64,000 nt of DNA from Panulirus ornatus (lineage: Eukaryota > Arthropoda > Malacostraca > Decapoda > Palinuridae): positions 24,726,903 through 24,790,902 of the forward strand of contig NC_092238.1 of assembly GCF_036320965.1 (NCBI RefSeq). Reading direction: 5' to 3'. The stretch's first letter is position 1, and every line of letters begins with the position of its first letter. Shown here piece by piece: positions 35,290-47,087 of this stretch. The position numbers and the translations under genes are program-made. The notes under the pieces were generated by a model, which saw nothing but the letters and a program-made list of their open reading frames with translations, had not been told where the DNA came from and made no database searches.

Positions 35290-36190
35290 GTCGCTGTCTC
35301 CCGCGTTTGCGAGGTAGCGCAAGGAAACAGACGAAAGAAATGGCCCAACCCCCCCCCATACACATGTACATACACACGTCCACACACGCAAATATACATA
35401 CCTACACAGCTTTCCATGGTTTACCCCAGACGCTTCACATGCCTTGATTCAATCCACTGACAGCACGTCAACCCCTGTATACCACATCGCTCCAATTCAC
35501 TCTATTCCTTGCCCTCCTTTCACCCTCCTGCATGTTCAGGCCCCGATCACACAAAATCTTTTTCACTCCATCTTTCCACCTCCAATTTGGTCTCCCTCTT
35601 CTCCTCGTTCCCTCCACCTCCGACACATATATCCTCTTGGTCAATCTTTCCTCACTCATTCTCTCCATGTGCCCAAACCATTTCAAAACACCCTCTTCTG
35701 CTCTCTCAACCACGCTCTTTTTATTTCCACACATCTCTCTTACCCTTACGTTACTTACTCGATCAAACCACCTCACACCACACATTGTCCTCAAACATCT
35801 CATTTCCAGCACATCCATCCTCCTGCGCACAACTCTATCTATAGCCCACGCCTCGCAACCATACAACATTGTTGGAACCACCATTCCCTCAAACATACCC
35901 ATTTTTGCTTTCCGAGATAATGTTCTCGACTTCCACACATTTTTCAAGGCTCCCAAAATTTTCGCCCCCTCCCCCACCCTATGATCCACTTCCGCTTCCA
36001 TGGTTCCATCCGCTGCCAGATCCACTCCCAGATATCTAAAACACTTCACTTCCTCCAGTTTTTCTCCATTCAAACTCACCTCCCAATTGACTTGACCCTC
36101 AACCCTACTGTACCTCAGATATATTTATTTATTATTTATTTTATTTTGCTTTGTCGCTGTCTCCCGCGTTAGCAAGGTAGCGTAGGTATA
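35246..36190 (-). mobile_element. LINE-A copy, 5'-truncated, plus an extra tail scrap
   Basis: Poly-A (T run 35250-35283), short tail, and an open minus-strand frame 36079-35468 covering the C-terminal domain. Truncated at about 36115 in YSRVEG. 36117-36190 is a second tail end with (TTTA)n. Confidence 0.92.
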
Positions 36191-36194
36191 ATAG

Positions 36195-36346
36195 TATCAA
36201 TGACTCCTTCTGTTTCCCATTTTAGAAAGTTAAAATACAAGGATGGGAGGTGTCCCCCCGTCCCCCCGTTCCCTTTAGTCACCTTCTACGACATGTGAGG
36301 AATGCGTGGGAAGTATTTTTCTCCCCTATCCCCAGGGATAATGTTT
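36195..36346 (-). mobile_element. SINE-B 5' half
   Basis: It includes the 5' terminal palindrome (TATCCCCAGGGATA at 36331-36344) and the GTCACCTTCTACGACAT block. The 3' half is replaced by a variant with AACTTTCTAAAATGGG-type sequence. Confidence 0.75.
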
Positions 36347-36589
36347 ATGTATGTATTTATTTATCTATTGATAATTACTTCATGACCAGTCTTTATGAAA
36401 GATTGATTAGGTCCTCAGCTGCACATGCCATCTCAGCTAACATTAAAGGAAAAATCTGTGTCCTCTCTGTTTTCCTCCTCCCATATCTGTAATACAGTTT
36501 AGTACACTTTCTTCTCTCACCATATTGGGCTTTGCATAATCTATACTTTCACTCTGTTTCCTTTCAAACACCATTACTATACTTTAACT

Positions 36590-37830
36590 TGCATTTACCG
36601 TAGTTGCTTAAGCTTACACATGTACAACTTTTTGCAACTCCAGCAAACAACACAATGTCATCCACAAACAGACTTGTCTCTATCCACTATACCTCACCAC
36701 CACACTCCTTTTTTACATCCCTTTTCCTTAGATTTCTTTCATCTCTTGTATCACTCCATCCAGATATATCAAAAAGCTATGGTAGCATCATGCAGCCCTT
36801 TCTTACACCCACATATATACCAAAACTTTCACTCAACTGTCCATACACTTATACACGTGCATTTGCTCTTCCGTAGAAGGCTTTTACACTATCCAACCAT
36901 ATATCCTAAATTCATCCCATAAAGCAGTCCATTCATCTATATCATACTCTTTCTCCAGATTCCCAAAAGATGCACACAGCTTTTTATCATTCACAAGATA
37001 CTTCTCCAGTCATCCTCTGTAAAAATCTGATCCACACATCCTCTACCTTTCTTAATTTCTTCTTGCTCCCCACTTCTGCTTTCAACAACATCCATAACTC
37101 AGTCTCTCAACACTTTTGCATATACTTTTTTGTTATACTCAACAATATACTTATTCCCCTATTATTGCTACATAGATCCTTAGCACCTTTTTCTTTGAAT
37201 AAAGGAATAATAATAGCTTTCACCCAATCCTCAGGTACAACATTGTGCTTCCATGCCAAAATTACTTATCAAATGTATCCCCTCTGCCGCACTTTCTTCT
37301 GCATACTTCAACATATCAGTTGTAATCCCATCCAGTCCAGTTTCCTTTCCTACCTTCAACTTCATTATTGCCCCTTTTACCTCCTTTCTTTCTGTAGGCC
37401 CAAGATCTTTTATCCTTTTCCTTCCATGCCTCAAACTCATGCACGTAACAGCTACTGCCTCCTCCCACATTCGTCAGTTCTTCAAAATACTCTTTCTATC
37501 TTCCTTTCATTTTCTCCTTTTGATTTAGCATCTCCCCTTCTATACTTCTTACATTTATATTTCCACTTTTACATCCACCTCTGCTTTTTCACCTCCTTCT
37601 GGTACAGTTTCTTATTTTCCTTAAGTTTATCACTCAACTGTCTTCCAGAATGTTCATCTGCTCTTGCTTTGCTTTACTCTATCAGTTTCTTAACATTCTG
37701 CTTACACATCTTATATGTTTCCTTCTCCTTTGCTGTACTTCTACTGGTACGTTCCATTCAAACAGTCTATCTTATGCCTTTTTCATCTCTTCCACAACTT
37801 TTCTGACCTCATCTGTCCATGATGCATTAC
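36590..37830 (-). mobile_element. Old RTE-like LINE, RT part (interrupted)
   Basis: The minus-strand frame 37470-37231 reads KRIKDLGPTERKEVKGAIMK, then KVGKETGLDGITTDMLKYAE, an RT block 0/1 equivalent to LINE-A MKAGKAAGLDGIAVEFIKK. Further blocks toward 36600 correspond to the RT core. It appears to continue at 39420-39930 after a young insertion. Confidence 0.7.
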
Positions 37831-37832
37831 TT

Positions 37833-37841
37833 TTTTATTAC

Positions 37842-37889
<48 letters not shown>

Positions 37890-39084
37890 TTTTGCTTTGT
37901 CGCTGTCTCCTGCGTTTGCGAGGTAGCGCAAGGAAACAGACGAAAGAAATGGCCCAACCCCACCCCCCTACACATGTATATACATATACGTCCACACACT
38001 CAAATATACATACCCATACATCTTAATGTACACATATATATACACGCACAGACACATACATATATACCCATGCACACAATTCACACTGTCTGCCTTTATT
38101 CATTCCCATCGCCACCTCGCCACACATGGAATACCATCCCCCTCCCCCCTCATGTGTGCGAGGTAGCGCTAGGAAAAGACAACAAAGGCCCCATTCGTTC
38201 ACACTCAGTCTCTAGCTGTCATGCAATTATGCCTAAAACCACAGCTTCCTTTCCACATCCAGGCCCCACAGAACTTTCCATGGTTTACCCCAGACGCTTC
38301 ACATGCCCTGATTCAATCCATTGACAGCACGTCAACCCCGGTATACCACATCGATCCAATTCACTCTATTCCTTGCCTGCCTTTCACCCTCCTGCATGTT
38401 CAGGCCCCAATCACTCAAAATCTTTTTCACTCCATCTTTCCACCTCCAATTTGGTCTCCCACTTCTCCTTGTTCCCTCCATCTCCGACACATATATCCTC
38501 TTGGTCAATCTTTCCTCACTCATTCTCTCCATGTGCCCAAACCATTTGAAAACACCCTCTTCTGCTCTCTCAACCATGCTTTTTTTATTTCCACACATCT
38601 CTCTTACCCTTACATTACTTACTTGATCAAACCACCTCACACCACACATTGTCCTCAAACATCTCATTTCCAGCACATCCACCCTCCTGTGCACAACTCT
38701 ATCCATAGCCCATGCCTCGCAACCATACAACATTGTTGGAACCACTATTCCTTCAAACATACCCATTTTTGCTTTCTGGGGTAATGTTCTCGACTTCCAC
38801 ACATTCTTCAAGGCTCCCAGGATTTTCGCCCCCTCCCCACCCTATGATTCACTTCCGCTTCCATGGTTCCATCCGCTGCCAGATCCACTCACAGATATCT
38901 AAAACACTTTACTTCCTCCAGTTTTTCTCCATTCAAACTTACCTCCCAATTGACTTGACCCTCAACCCTGCTGTACCTAATAATTACCTTGCTCTTATTC
39001 ACATTTACTCTTAACTTTCTTCTTTCACACACTTTACCAAACTCAGTCACCATGGGTGTTTCTCACATGAATCAGCCACCAGCT
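37833..39084 (-). mobile_element. LINE-A copy inserted in an older LINE
   Basis: Long-type 3' UTR with (TTA)n/(TTTA)n at 37835-37890 and an open C-terminal frame 38811-38332. The body is truncated near DSCEKLQ at about 39080, where (TTA)n begins. A small internal rearrangement near 39050 replaces part of the CEKLQKLV coding region. Confidence 0.9.
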
Positions 39085-39085
39085 G

Positions 39086-39145
<60 letters not shown>
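39085..39145. repeat. (TTA)n microsatellite
   Basis: About 20 TTA units between the LINE-A copy and a SINE-B copy. Confidence 0.95.
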
Positions 39146-39390
39146 TATCCCTGGGGATAGGGGAGAAAGAATACTTCCCACATATTCCCTGCGTGTCGTA
39201 GAAGGCGACTAAAAGGGGAGGGAGCGGGGGGCTGGAAATCCTCCCCTCTTGTTTTTTTTTTCTTAACTTTCCAAGAGAAGGAACAGAAAAGGGGGCCAGG
39301 TGAGGATATTCCCTCAGAGGCCCGGTCCTCTGTTCTTAACGCTACCTCGCTAACGTGGGAAATGGCGAATAGTATGAAAGAAAAGAAAAA
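39146..39390 (+). mobile_element. SINE-B copy, near full length
   Basis: 5' palindrome TATCCCTGGGGATA at 39146-39159, GTCGTAGAAGGCGAC hairpin, GGCTGGAAATCCTCCCC, an internal T run, AGGAACAGA, the terminal hairpin at about 39340-39367 and an A-rich end. It is followed by (ATT)n. This is the best reference copy. Confidence 0.9.
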
Positions 39391-39419
39391 GATTATTATT
39401 ATTATTATTATTATATATT

Positions 39420-39930
39420 ACAGCCTTATATTCAGCTTCTAGTTCTACAGCCTTTAAAAATTCTTTCTGTAAACATTTTAAACACCTTATTCTTACATGA
39501 CTACATCCCTACAATTACTGCAATTTCATCTAAACTTTGTCACTTTTCCTTCATATTCCTCCTTGCACTCTCTGATTGTTCTTCTCCCTTACCAACACTT
39601 ATACCTCTACATTCTTTCTAATACGTTACCTCCACTTCTCCCTTCTCCTAACCTTCACAAGAACTGTAAAATGATCAAAACCTCCAAAGCTTCAAATTTT
39701 CTCACAACTCAAGCATTCAGAGCAACTTTTCTCAACTTTTCATCCACTGCCACGTAATCACTCAAACCCTTTTGTTCGTCTCTTCCATCGTTTCTTATCC
39801 ACATATATCTGTTAATCATCGTGTGCTGGAAAAAGGTGTTTTCAAGTAATAAACCTCTCAGCATGGACATCCACAAAATAAGTTCCATTCTCATTGACTC
39901 CAGGGACTCCCCATTTACCACCTATCGTGC
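39420..39930 (-). mobile_element. Old RTE-like LINE, endonuclease/linker part
   Basis: The minus frame 39921-39709 reads HTMINRYMWIRNDGRDEQKG then LSDYVAVDEKLRKVALNA, matching the endonuclease end (YTYV.RRDGQRALLDYVLID). With 36590-37830 it forms one old element split by later insertions. Confidence 0.68.
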
Positions 39931-40162
39931 CAATTTCATCAGATCACATTGGAAATATCAATATTATAATTTACAACTATTAATTTGTATTGAGTGTGCC
40001 ATCTTCTATTATATTGTAAGTTAACCTACAAAAAATCTCACCCGGTGTCTGAGTCACAGCTTACCTCTTAGAATTCCCTCTTTCCTCCTTTTCAGTGTAA
40101 TAAGTAAAGAAATGATTAAATCTCTTCTAGAATGTATCCCAAAGTCTTTGGCATCCCAACAG

Positions 40163-40249
40163 TATGATCTGGCGTCACTGCTGCCGCTTGATCTTCTTTA
40201 CTTCAAGTTTGGACCCATCTCTGTGTTTAGGCTTCCAAGGCTCATTAAG
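40163..40249 (+). CDS. CNGB: CNG channel beta-type, coding exon 7 (S3 to S4)
   Basis: A small 29-codon exon between CAACAG|TA and AAG|GTTGGT, phase 0 on both sides. It encodes YDLASLLPLDLLYFKFG (S3; vertebrate MDLLSLLPLDFLYLKVG) and VFRLPRLIK, the start of S4 with its basic residues. Because both phases are 0, skipping would preserve the frame but delete S3/S4. A LINE-A copy starts about 27 bp beyond the donor. Confidence 0.94.
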
Positions 40250-40276
40250 GTTGGTAGTTATTTTTGCACATATCTT

Positions 40277-41229
40277 ATGCAAGAGTTTTGGAAAGAGGGG
40301 CAAGTATGAAGTCTGTTGGGGATGAGAGAGCTTGGGAAGTGAGTCAGTTGTTGTTCGCTGATGATACAGCGCTGGTGGCTGATTCATGTGAGAAACTGCA
40401 GAAGCTGGTGACTGAGTTTGGTAAAGTGTGTGAAAGAAGAAAGTTAAGAGTAAATGTGAATAAGAGCAAGGTTATTAGGTACAGTAGGGTTGAGGGTCAA
40501 TTCAATTGGGAGGTGAGTTTGAATGGAGAAAAACTGGAGGAAGTGAAGTGTTTTAGATATCTGGGAGTGGATCTGGCAGCGGATGGAACCATGGAAGCGG
40601 AAGTGGATCATAGGGTGGGGGAGGGGGCGAAAATTCTGGGAGCCTTGAAGAATGTGTGGAAGTCGAGAACATTATCTCGGAAAGCAAAAATGGGTATGTT
40701 TGAAGGAATAGTGGTTCCAACAATGTTGTATGGTTGCGAGGCGTGGACTATGGATAGAGTTGTGCGCAGGAGGATGGATGTGCTGGAAATGAGATGTTTG
40801 AGGACAATGTGTGGTGTGAGGTGGTTTGATCGAGTAAGTAACGTAAGGGTAAGAGAGATGTGTGGAAATAAAAAGAGCGTGGTTGAGAGAGCAGAAGAGG
40901 GTGTTTTGAAATGGTTTGGTCACATGGAGAGAATGAGTGAGGAAAGATTGACCAAGAGGATATATGTGTCGGAGGTGGAGGGAACGAGGAGAAGAGGGAG
41001 ACCAAATTGGAGGTGGAAAGATGGAGTGAAAAAGATTTTGTGTGATCGGGGCCTGAACATGCAGGAGGGTGAAAGGAGGGCAAAGAATAGAGTGAATTGG
41101 ATCGATGTGGTATACCGGGGTTGACGTGCTGTCAGTGGATTGAATCAAGGCATGTGTATGGGGGTGAGTTGGGCCATTTCTTTCGTCTGTTTCCTTGCGC
41201 TACCTCGCAAACGCGGGAGACAGCGACAA

Positions 41230-41262
<33 letters not shown>
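40277..41262 (+). mobile_element. LINE-A copy 27 bp after the exon-7 donor
   Basis: 5'-truncated at ARVLERGASMKSV, open to the stop at 41124 (FADD and full C-terminal domain). Its 3' UTR lacks the TG-rich part (a jump near 41155 from GGCATGTG to TATGGGGG). Poly-A at 41233-41262. Confidence 0.94.
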
Positions 41263-41266
<4 letters not shown>

Positions 41267-42485
41267 TGACACAATAGAATACCATTGTGGATTATTAGAA
41301 TAACTCGTCCATTATTGTAGGGCTACTAAGGTAAGTCTGGTTTACTTTAGTCAGTCATTTTGGTCATTTTTGCTTCATACATTGTCCGTCTGGCTGACTA
41401 CAGTAGATTATTAAGGTCATGTTGGCTAATTGATATGATTCACTTTTTATTAAGTAGAAGTTGGTGTCCATTAGTATATTATTAACATCAGTTTTGCTGT
41501 TTGTATTAAGGTCATTCCTTTTATTTATAAGAAATTTCCTTTTATTTATAAGAAATTTGCTGGTCAAAATGCCTCTTCCATAACAGCACACCTTACTCAT
41601 AAGGAAACTTCTTTTTTTTTTTACAGGATGAATGGAGCATGTGTGTGCAGTGCAATTTTTCCATAAAAGAAACCTGTCATAGCAGCCCCTTTTCCCTTGT
41701 ATTCTGTGGAGATTATGATGCTCCTCACTGTTATCAGTTTTCAAATAAGACAGGTTTCTTAATCAATTTTTAGTAAGGCTTCACTAGTAATATATTTTTG
41801 TCTTTGATTTGCAGTCAGTAAGAGATGGTTCCCCTTTTCTCGCATTGGCAAAAACTTAAAAAAATATTGATTGTTGTTTTCTATAGAGAAGACTGATGTA
41901 ACTGCTTAATGCTCTTTGGTTTTCTATTCTTAGTAGCTTTCACCAGGAATATCTTCTGAAGCCTCTGTAATGTATGTAATCATTGATTTAATTTTATGAA
42001 GTGCTTTGCTTGTTAGTGTTCACAGTAACAGTATTATTCACCTCATTTTAGGTAGTATAGATGGAGGGATATACATCCCCTCCTCCTGTAAGATTGTCTC
42101 TTCCAACCCATGATTCAGTCATTTATATTCTGAGGCCATCCAGGGCCTGGCATATTCCCAGAAAATACTCTCCTGTCTTTGCATTGCATTTAGCTTTCAT
42201 CTTGGCCCAGAGTCTTTGAAGTAAGGTGTTCCTTTATCCAGAAGAAGCATGATAAGCTGTCTTATTCTTCCATTGAGAGGTCTTTTTTTATCTTAAGCAA
42301 AAAATATTTCCAACAACTTCTGTCATACAACCTTTCCCATGCTCTTTCTAATGATACTATAAACACTTCTATGATGTATTTACTCATGTTGGTTTTTAGT
42401 TGTGTAACACCACCTCAGTTGACACTGAATTGCCATCACCCCATCATGCACTAATCCTGTGATTGTCTCTGTCTCTTTGTCCCCC

Positions 42486-42488
<3 letters not shown>
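41263..42488. other. CNGB intron 7, no element recognised
   Basis: AT-rich intron. A perfect 21-bp tandem duplication occupies 41517-41537 and 41538-41558. Confidence 0.5.

Positions 42489-42569
<81 letters not shown>
42489..42569. repeat. (TC)n microsatellite
   Basis: About 40 TC units. It accounts for the poly-(Ser-Leu) and poly-(Arg-Glu) reading frames there. Confidence 0.97.
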
Positions 42570-42571
<2 letters not shown>

Positions 42572-42759
42572 GTGCCTGTGAGCTTGTGCTAGCTCATCTG
42601 TTTAAAAATCAGAATATATCTACATATCTTCATTGGAAACATGCACTTGTACAACCTATCTCAGAGAAGGAAAAGAAGGGTAACTGTTCTGACCCTTGTA
42701 TCTTTCATCCTTTTGTTGTGATTTGAGGACATCCAAGGTTGGAAACTTGCCTCAACTCT

Positions 42760-43870
42760 CATTTCGTTAAGCAACTTGAATCTCACTCTTCTTTCTGATC
42801 ATCAGAATGACTTTTGCAAGGCGAGATCCATCAGTGGTTTTCGTTTCCATATGTTGTATCATCATCTTTGAGTGATGGGGAAATCCAGTTTTGTATTGTT
42901 CAATACATGGAAAAGCTTTTGACAAAGTGTAGCATTAGGATCTCGTCTCCAAGCTCCCTTCTTTAGTTCTTCCCTCACTTGATTCATATGTAGCTTCTTC
43001 TGTGGCTGATTCATAGACCAACTTCTTTTTCTTTATCAGTTTTGTCCCTTAAGGTTCTGTCCTGTTGCTTATACTCTTCCTCCATTTTATCATTGGTTTC
43101 CTTTTTTTTTCTTTTTAAAAAATGAGTTGATTCCCTCATGCACTTATGATTCAACAGTTTATCCGTCCTCTTCTTTTAAATCTGCTTTTTCTTCTTTTGC
43201 TTGATCTATGTGTTTTATCATCACAATCGCCTATGTAGACTCAAATTTGAATGGAATATCCTATTAGGATGGATGCACCCTAATTAAGTTTGTTGTCTCT
43301 AAAGCCTGGTTTCCCTCTTTCTCCTTCAAGCAATCCTCACAACTCTTCCATCTCCTTTGATGACTCTGTAATTACACCAGTTAGAACATGCATACATACA
43401 TACATACATGTTATCTTTGTAACATTTTGTCTACCTTGTAGGCCCCAAACTGCACAAATAGCCTTTTAATATGCTAAAGATTTTCTCATCTGAAAAGTTG
43501 CTGTGATTAAAGAAAGGATTTATTTGTCTTTATATGGAGCATTACTTTCACATCTTAAGAGCTTCTAGCCCTACAGACTTAGTTGGCAGGATCAGTTCTA
43601 GAGCACTTGATCAAATGGTATCCCTCTTCATGTCCTAAAGGAGTGTGCATCAGAGTTAGTTCTGTTCCATTCTTACTCTCATATATCATATGTCCAGAAT
43701 CCTGACTTTCCCTTCCTTTTGAAAGCATGTCTTGGTTCTGTCAATCCCTTTTAAGTATCATCCCTTTGCTTTCACATCTATTTCCATCAGAATCTTTAAA
43801 ACTCTCTTCAGCTCTCACTTTCTTTGACATGTTCCTCAGATCTCCGGTATGGCTTTTGTGGTGCGAATTC
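42760..43870 (+). mobile_element. Degenerate Jockey-like LINE RT
   Basis: Fragments read SDHQNDFCKARSI (compare SDHQYGFRKxRST) at about 42797 and a DxxKAFDKVWH-like trace near 42905. A GVPQGSVLSPTLF-like trace sits near 43050. Frames are scrambled, so it is an old dead insertion. Confidence 0.55.
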
Positions 43871-43994
43871 TACTTGTGATTTTTTTTTGTATGTGACCCT
43901 TCTGGTCCTCCTCTTTCTGGGATTTTATCATGGCTCTTGACATCTCCGAATTACATGACAGGTGTGGCACAAGTGTCTGCTTTACAAATGTCTA

Positions 43995-44222
43995 TATATT
44001 TTTTCAAACATATTCGCCATTTCCTGCGTTAGCGAGGTAGCATTAAGAACAGAGGACTGAGCCAAAGAGGGAAAGTCTTCACTTGGCCCCCTTCTCTGTT
44101 CCTTCTTTTGGAAAAGTAAAAAACTGGAGGGAAGGATTTCCAGCCCCCTGGTCCCTCCCCTTTTAGTCGCCCTGTACGACATGCAGGGAATATGTGGGAA
44201 TATTTGTTCTCCCCTATCCCTG
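43995..44222 (-). mobile_element. SINE-B copy, full length
   Basis: Minus orientation from the terminal hairpin at about 44008-44036 through GGATTTCCAGCCCC and GTCGCCCTGTACGACAT to the 5' palindrome. The 5' end is extended as an inverted stub to 44240. Confidence 0.88.
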
Positions 44223-44640
44223 GGGATAGGGGAGAAAGGGATGTCCATATTCAATACAATATTCTTTTTAGTCATCCCATCATGGGCCAACAGTGTGCCC
44301 CTAAGGATTCCATCTAATTACTTATCCTTTTTTTATCTGCTCAAGAATGAAAATGATCATTACTTTTTAGCCCTAATTACTTTTATCATATGATTCCATC
44401 CCGCACACTTCAGTTCTTCTGTTTTTATTATCCCTCCTGACACTGAACATATGTTTCTTCTTCATTCATACCTATGCAACATCATTGAATGGAGAAGCAG
44501 TAACATGCTTAAATTTGACTGATTAAAACATACCTCTGCCAATATCTATCTCTAAATCCCCATCATTCCTTACCATTGAATTTCAAATAGTTACAGTTGA
44601 ACCCTGCAATAACATTAACATGTTAAGCGTAACCATATAC

Positions 44641-44854
44641 TTCACTCTTTCTTGGAACCCCCTCTAAATAAACATCTTTAAATCTGCCACCCAGCAGCTG
44701 GGGTACTGTATAGTTCCTATGGTCATATTCTTTTTAAGCAGCTATTTCATACACTCTCTCTTGGAACCCCCACTAAATAAACATCTTTAAATCTGCCTTC
44801 CAGCAGCTGGGGTACTGTATAGTTCCTATTATTCTTTTTAAGCAGCTATTTCAT
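44641..44854. repeat. Tandem duplication, 109-bp period
   Basis: The segment beginning CTTGGAACCCC and containing CAGCAGCTGGGGTACTGTAT occurs at 44651 and again at 44760 with few differences. Confidence 0.92.
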
Positions 44855-47087
44855 ATCAACAGATGCCTTGTTCACCTTGGTAAGGACTACCTGTACTGGT
44901 TTTATGTCTGGGATGGCTCTTCTTCCTACCCATCTTTTAGCCAGAGTGAAATCAGAAGCCTTCTGCCTCATGAACTCCCCCGTTATCACCTCTCTTCAAC
45001 CATCCTGTTCCATTTGCTGTGATGTTGCTTTTTCTCCATGTTCTGTAGTTATTATTTTGACCATCTCTCACATAAGCTTTCTGTTTGTGTATCATCCTGT
45101 GGCATGTACCAGGCTTTTTTCCCATAGTTTCTTCAAGGAGACTGGCCACATAAGGGTTTTGATGGCTTTGTCTTTCTCATATAGTGAGGTTGTGGAGTTC
45201 TCATCCACCATTTGTCTCTCTTATAACATTTTTACCCTTAAGAGTCAGGTTTACAAACGCCAAACGAACTTGCTTGATCTCTTTTCTTACACCTTCTGTT
45301 CTACCTTCATCTGAGATAGCCATGATTAGGGCATCATTTTTGCTTGTGTTTAATCAGACACTATGAAAAAAAAAGACAAAATTAACATCCTAATCTGACC
45401 TCTGAACTTGATCCATTTGCATTCCGCCAGAGCATTAGTTCTTTTTTCTTCTTTTGATATTACTGAAGTTCAGTTTTTATTGAGAAGTTTCTGCATATGT
45501 TCCCATCCATCAGCAAGACCATGAGAAATTCAAGAAGACATTGTGTAATGTGATTATTGTGTGGAAATTGGCAAATCAAGAGTGGGTCATTGTAATGTAA
45601 TGTTTCTTTTCCTACGCTGATTAGCTTTGGAACTTTTTACTGTCTTATTTCTTTCTTAACATCTATGACATGCCTCTTCTTAAAAGCTAGCTTTTTCTCC
45701 TCCAAATTCTTAGGTTATTCTAATCTCCTTACTTTTCTGTCTCTTTAGCCTTTTCTTATATTTCACTTATGCGTGATCTTGATAAGGATTTTTGCTTATG
45801 ACTGGAACCCTCATCATTAAAAAGAAAATATACTGTTGGTTAAGTTGAATTGAGGCCATTGTTCGTCTGTTCCTAATGCTGTCTCACAGAGCTGGGAAGG
45901 CAGTTATGCATTAAAGAAAAAATGTATCTCTTTTTGTTTAAATTTAGTTTGGCTTGTTACATTCAAAGGAAAAGCAGAGAGGTATTAATCCTTTCAAAGC
46001 CTATTAGGTTTTGTTCTCCCCTTTCCCTCCTGTACATTATTTTTGGAAAAATCAAAACATGCATAAATGCACCATCAAAAAAGAGCTGAAATTAACTAAG
46101 GAGGCTGGATTCTTCAGTCAACAGACCAGTATCATGAACACACTTTTAAAACTATCAAAATCATAAACTTTTGGCATATTATGGCCATCAGCACACATAA
46201 AGGTGGGAGTTCCTCACTGTAGGGTTCCCTCATTGTCATTACTGTTGTTCTGTTTCCGCATCTTTTTACTCTGTTATAACACTTGCCCCAAGACCCAGCT
46301 GTCCATCAAATTCTTCCTCATCACTTTCAAAATCGGTAGTTTCCTTCAATTCTGTGGCATCCTCAGCTGAATATAACTTTACCTTTAACTTTTTGCTATG
46401 GTGGGCTGAAGGGAGAATGCACCGTCTATATGGAGGGTCATGATGCATATGGCATGATTGCTAATTGGTCACAAAGTGATGAGCAGTGACGTGTGGGTGG
46501 CTTGAGGAATGGTGTGTTTTGTTCTTGGCTGAGAGAGCAGCTATTATCCATCCGTTGGACATATGAAATTATGGTGTAGATTAGCAAATCCCTGTTTGTG
46601 GACAAAAGCAGCATGAAGCCCAGTTCCCAATTAGGGATGTGAGTATTGAAAGGTTTAAGGAATGAATATGAAGTACAAGCTTAAAAATGTAACAATGAAC
46701 CAAACTTGAATGTTGTTAGCTTCATATGTAAACTTATCTTGTTTTTTTGTCTCTTTGTATGCCCTAGCTTCTTTTGTCTCTTATAACCCACTTAGTTTTA
46801 CACTTTATTATATAGATTATTGTTTAAAGTTAAAGTTTGATTTTCCTTCTTTGCAATGCATTTGTGTTGTATGATTGTAATGTGTTACCAGTTGTACTTG
46901 ACTTCATTATGTATAGTGATACCTTTGTAAACTCAGGATTACCATAGCTTTGCTTGAAAAACTTTATCCTTCAAATAGAGTGGTCAGTAGCCATTTCATG
47001 TACATTGCAAAATTTGTTTTGTAGGTTATGTCTTAACATGAATGAACATTGACATGTTTAAATTTGTTTGTTTTCATCTCCCATCAG
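44855..47087. other. CNGB intron 7, 3' part
   Basis: Holds an old Jockey-like scrap near 45110-45210 (similar to 33420-33540) and a worn tail hairpin near 45865-45920. Otherwise nothing recognised. Confidence 0.4.

Noticed and set aside
36970..37806. Plus-strand 278-codon ORF
   Set aside because: It is antisense to the old RTE-like LINE, whose minus strand carries recognisable RT blocks. Composition is low-complexity Leu/Phe/Ser.
42380..42726. ORFs with poly(Arg-Glu) and poly(Ser-Leu)
   Set aside because: They are translations of the (TC)n microsatellite.
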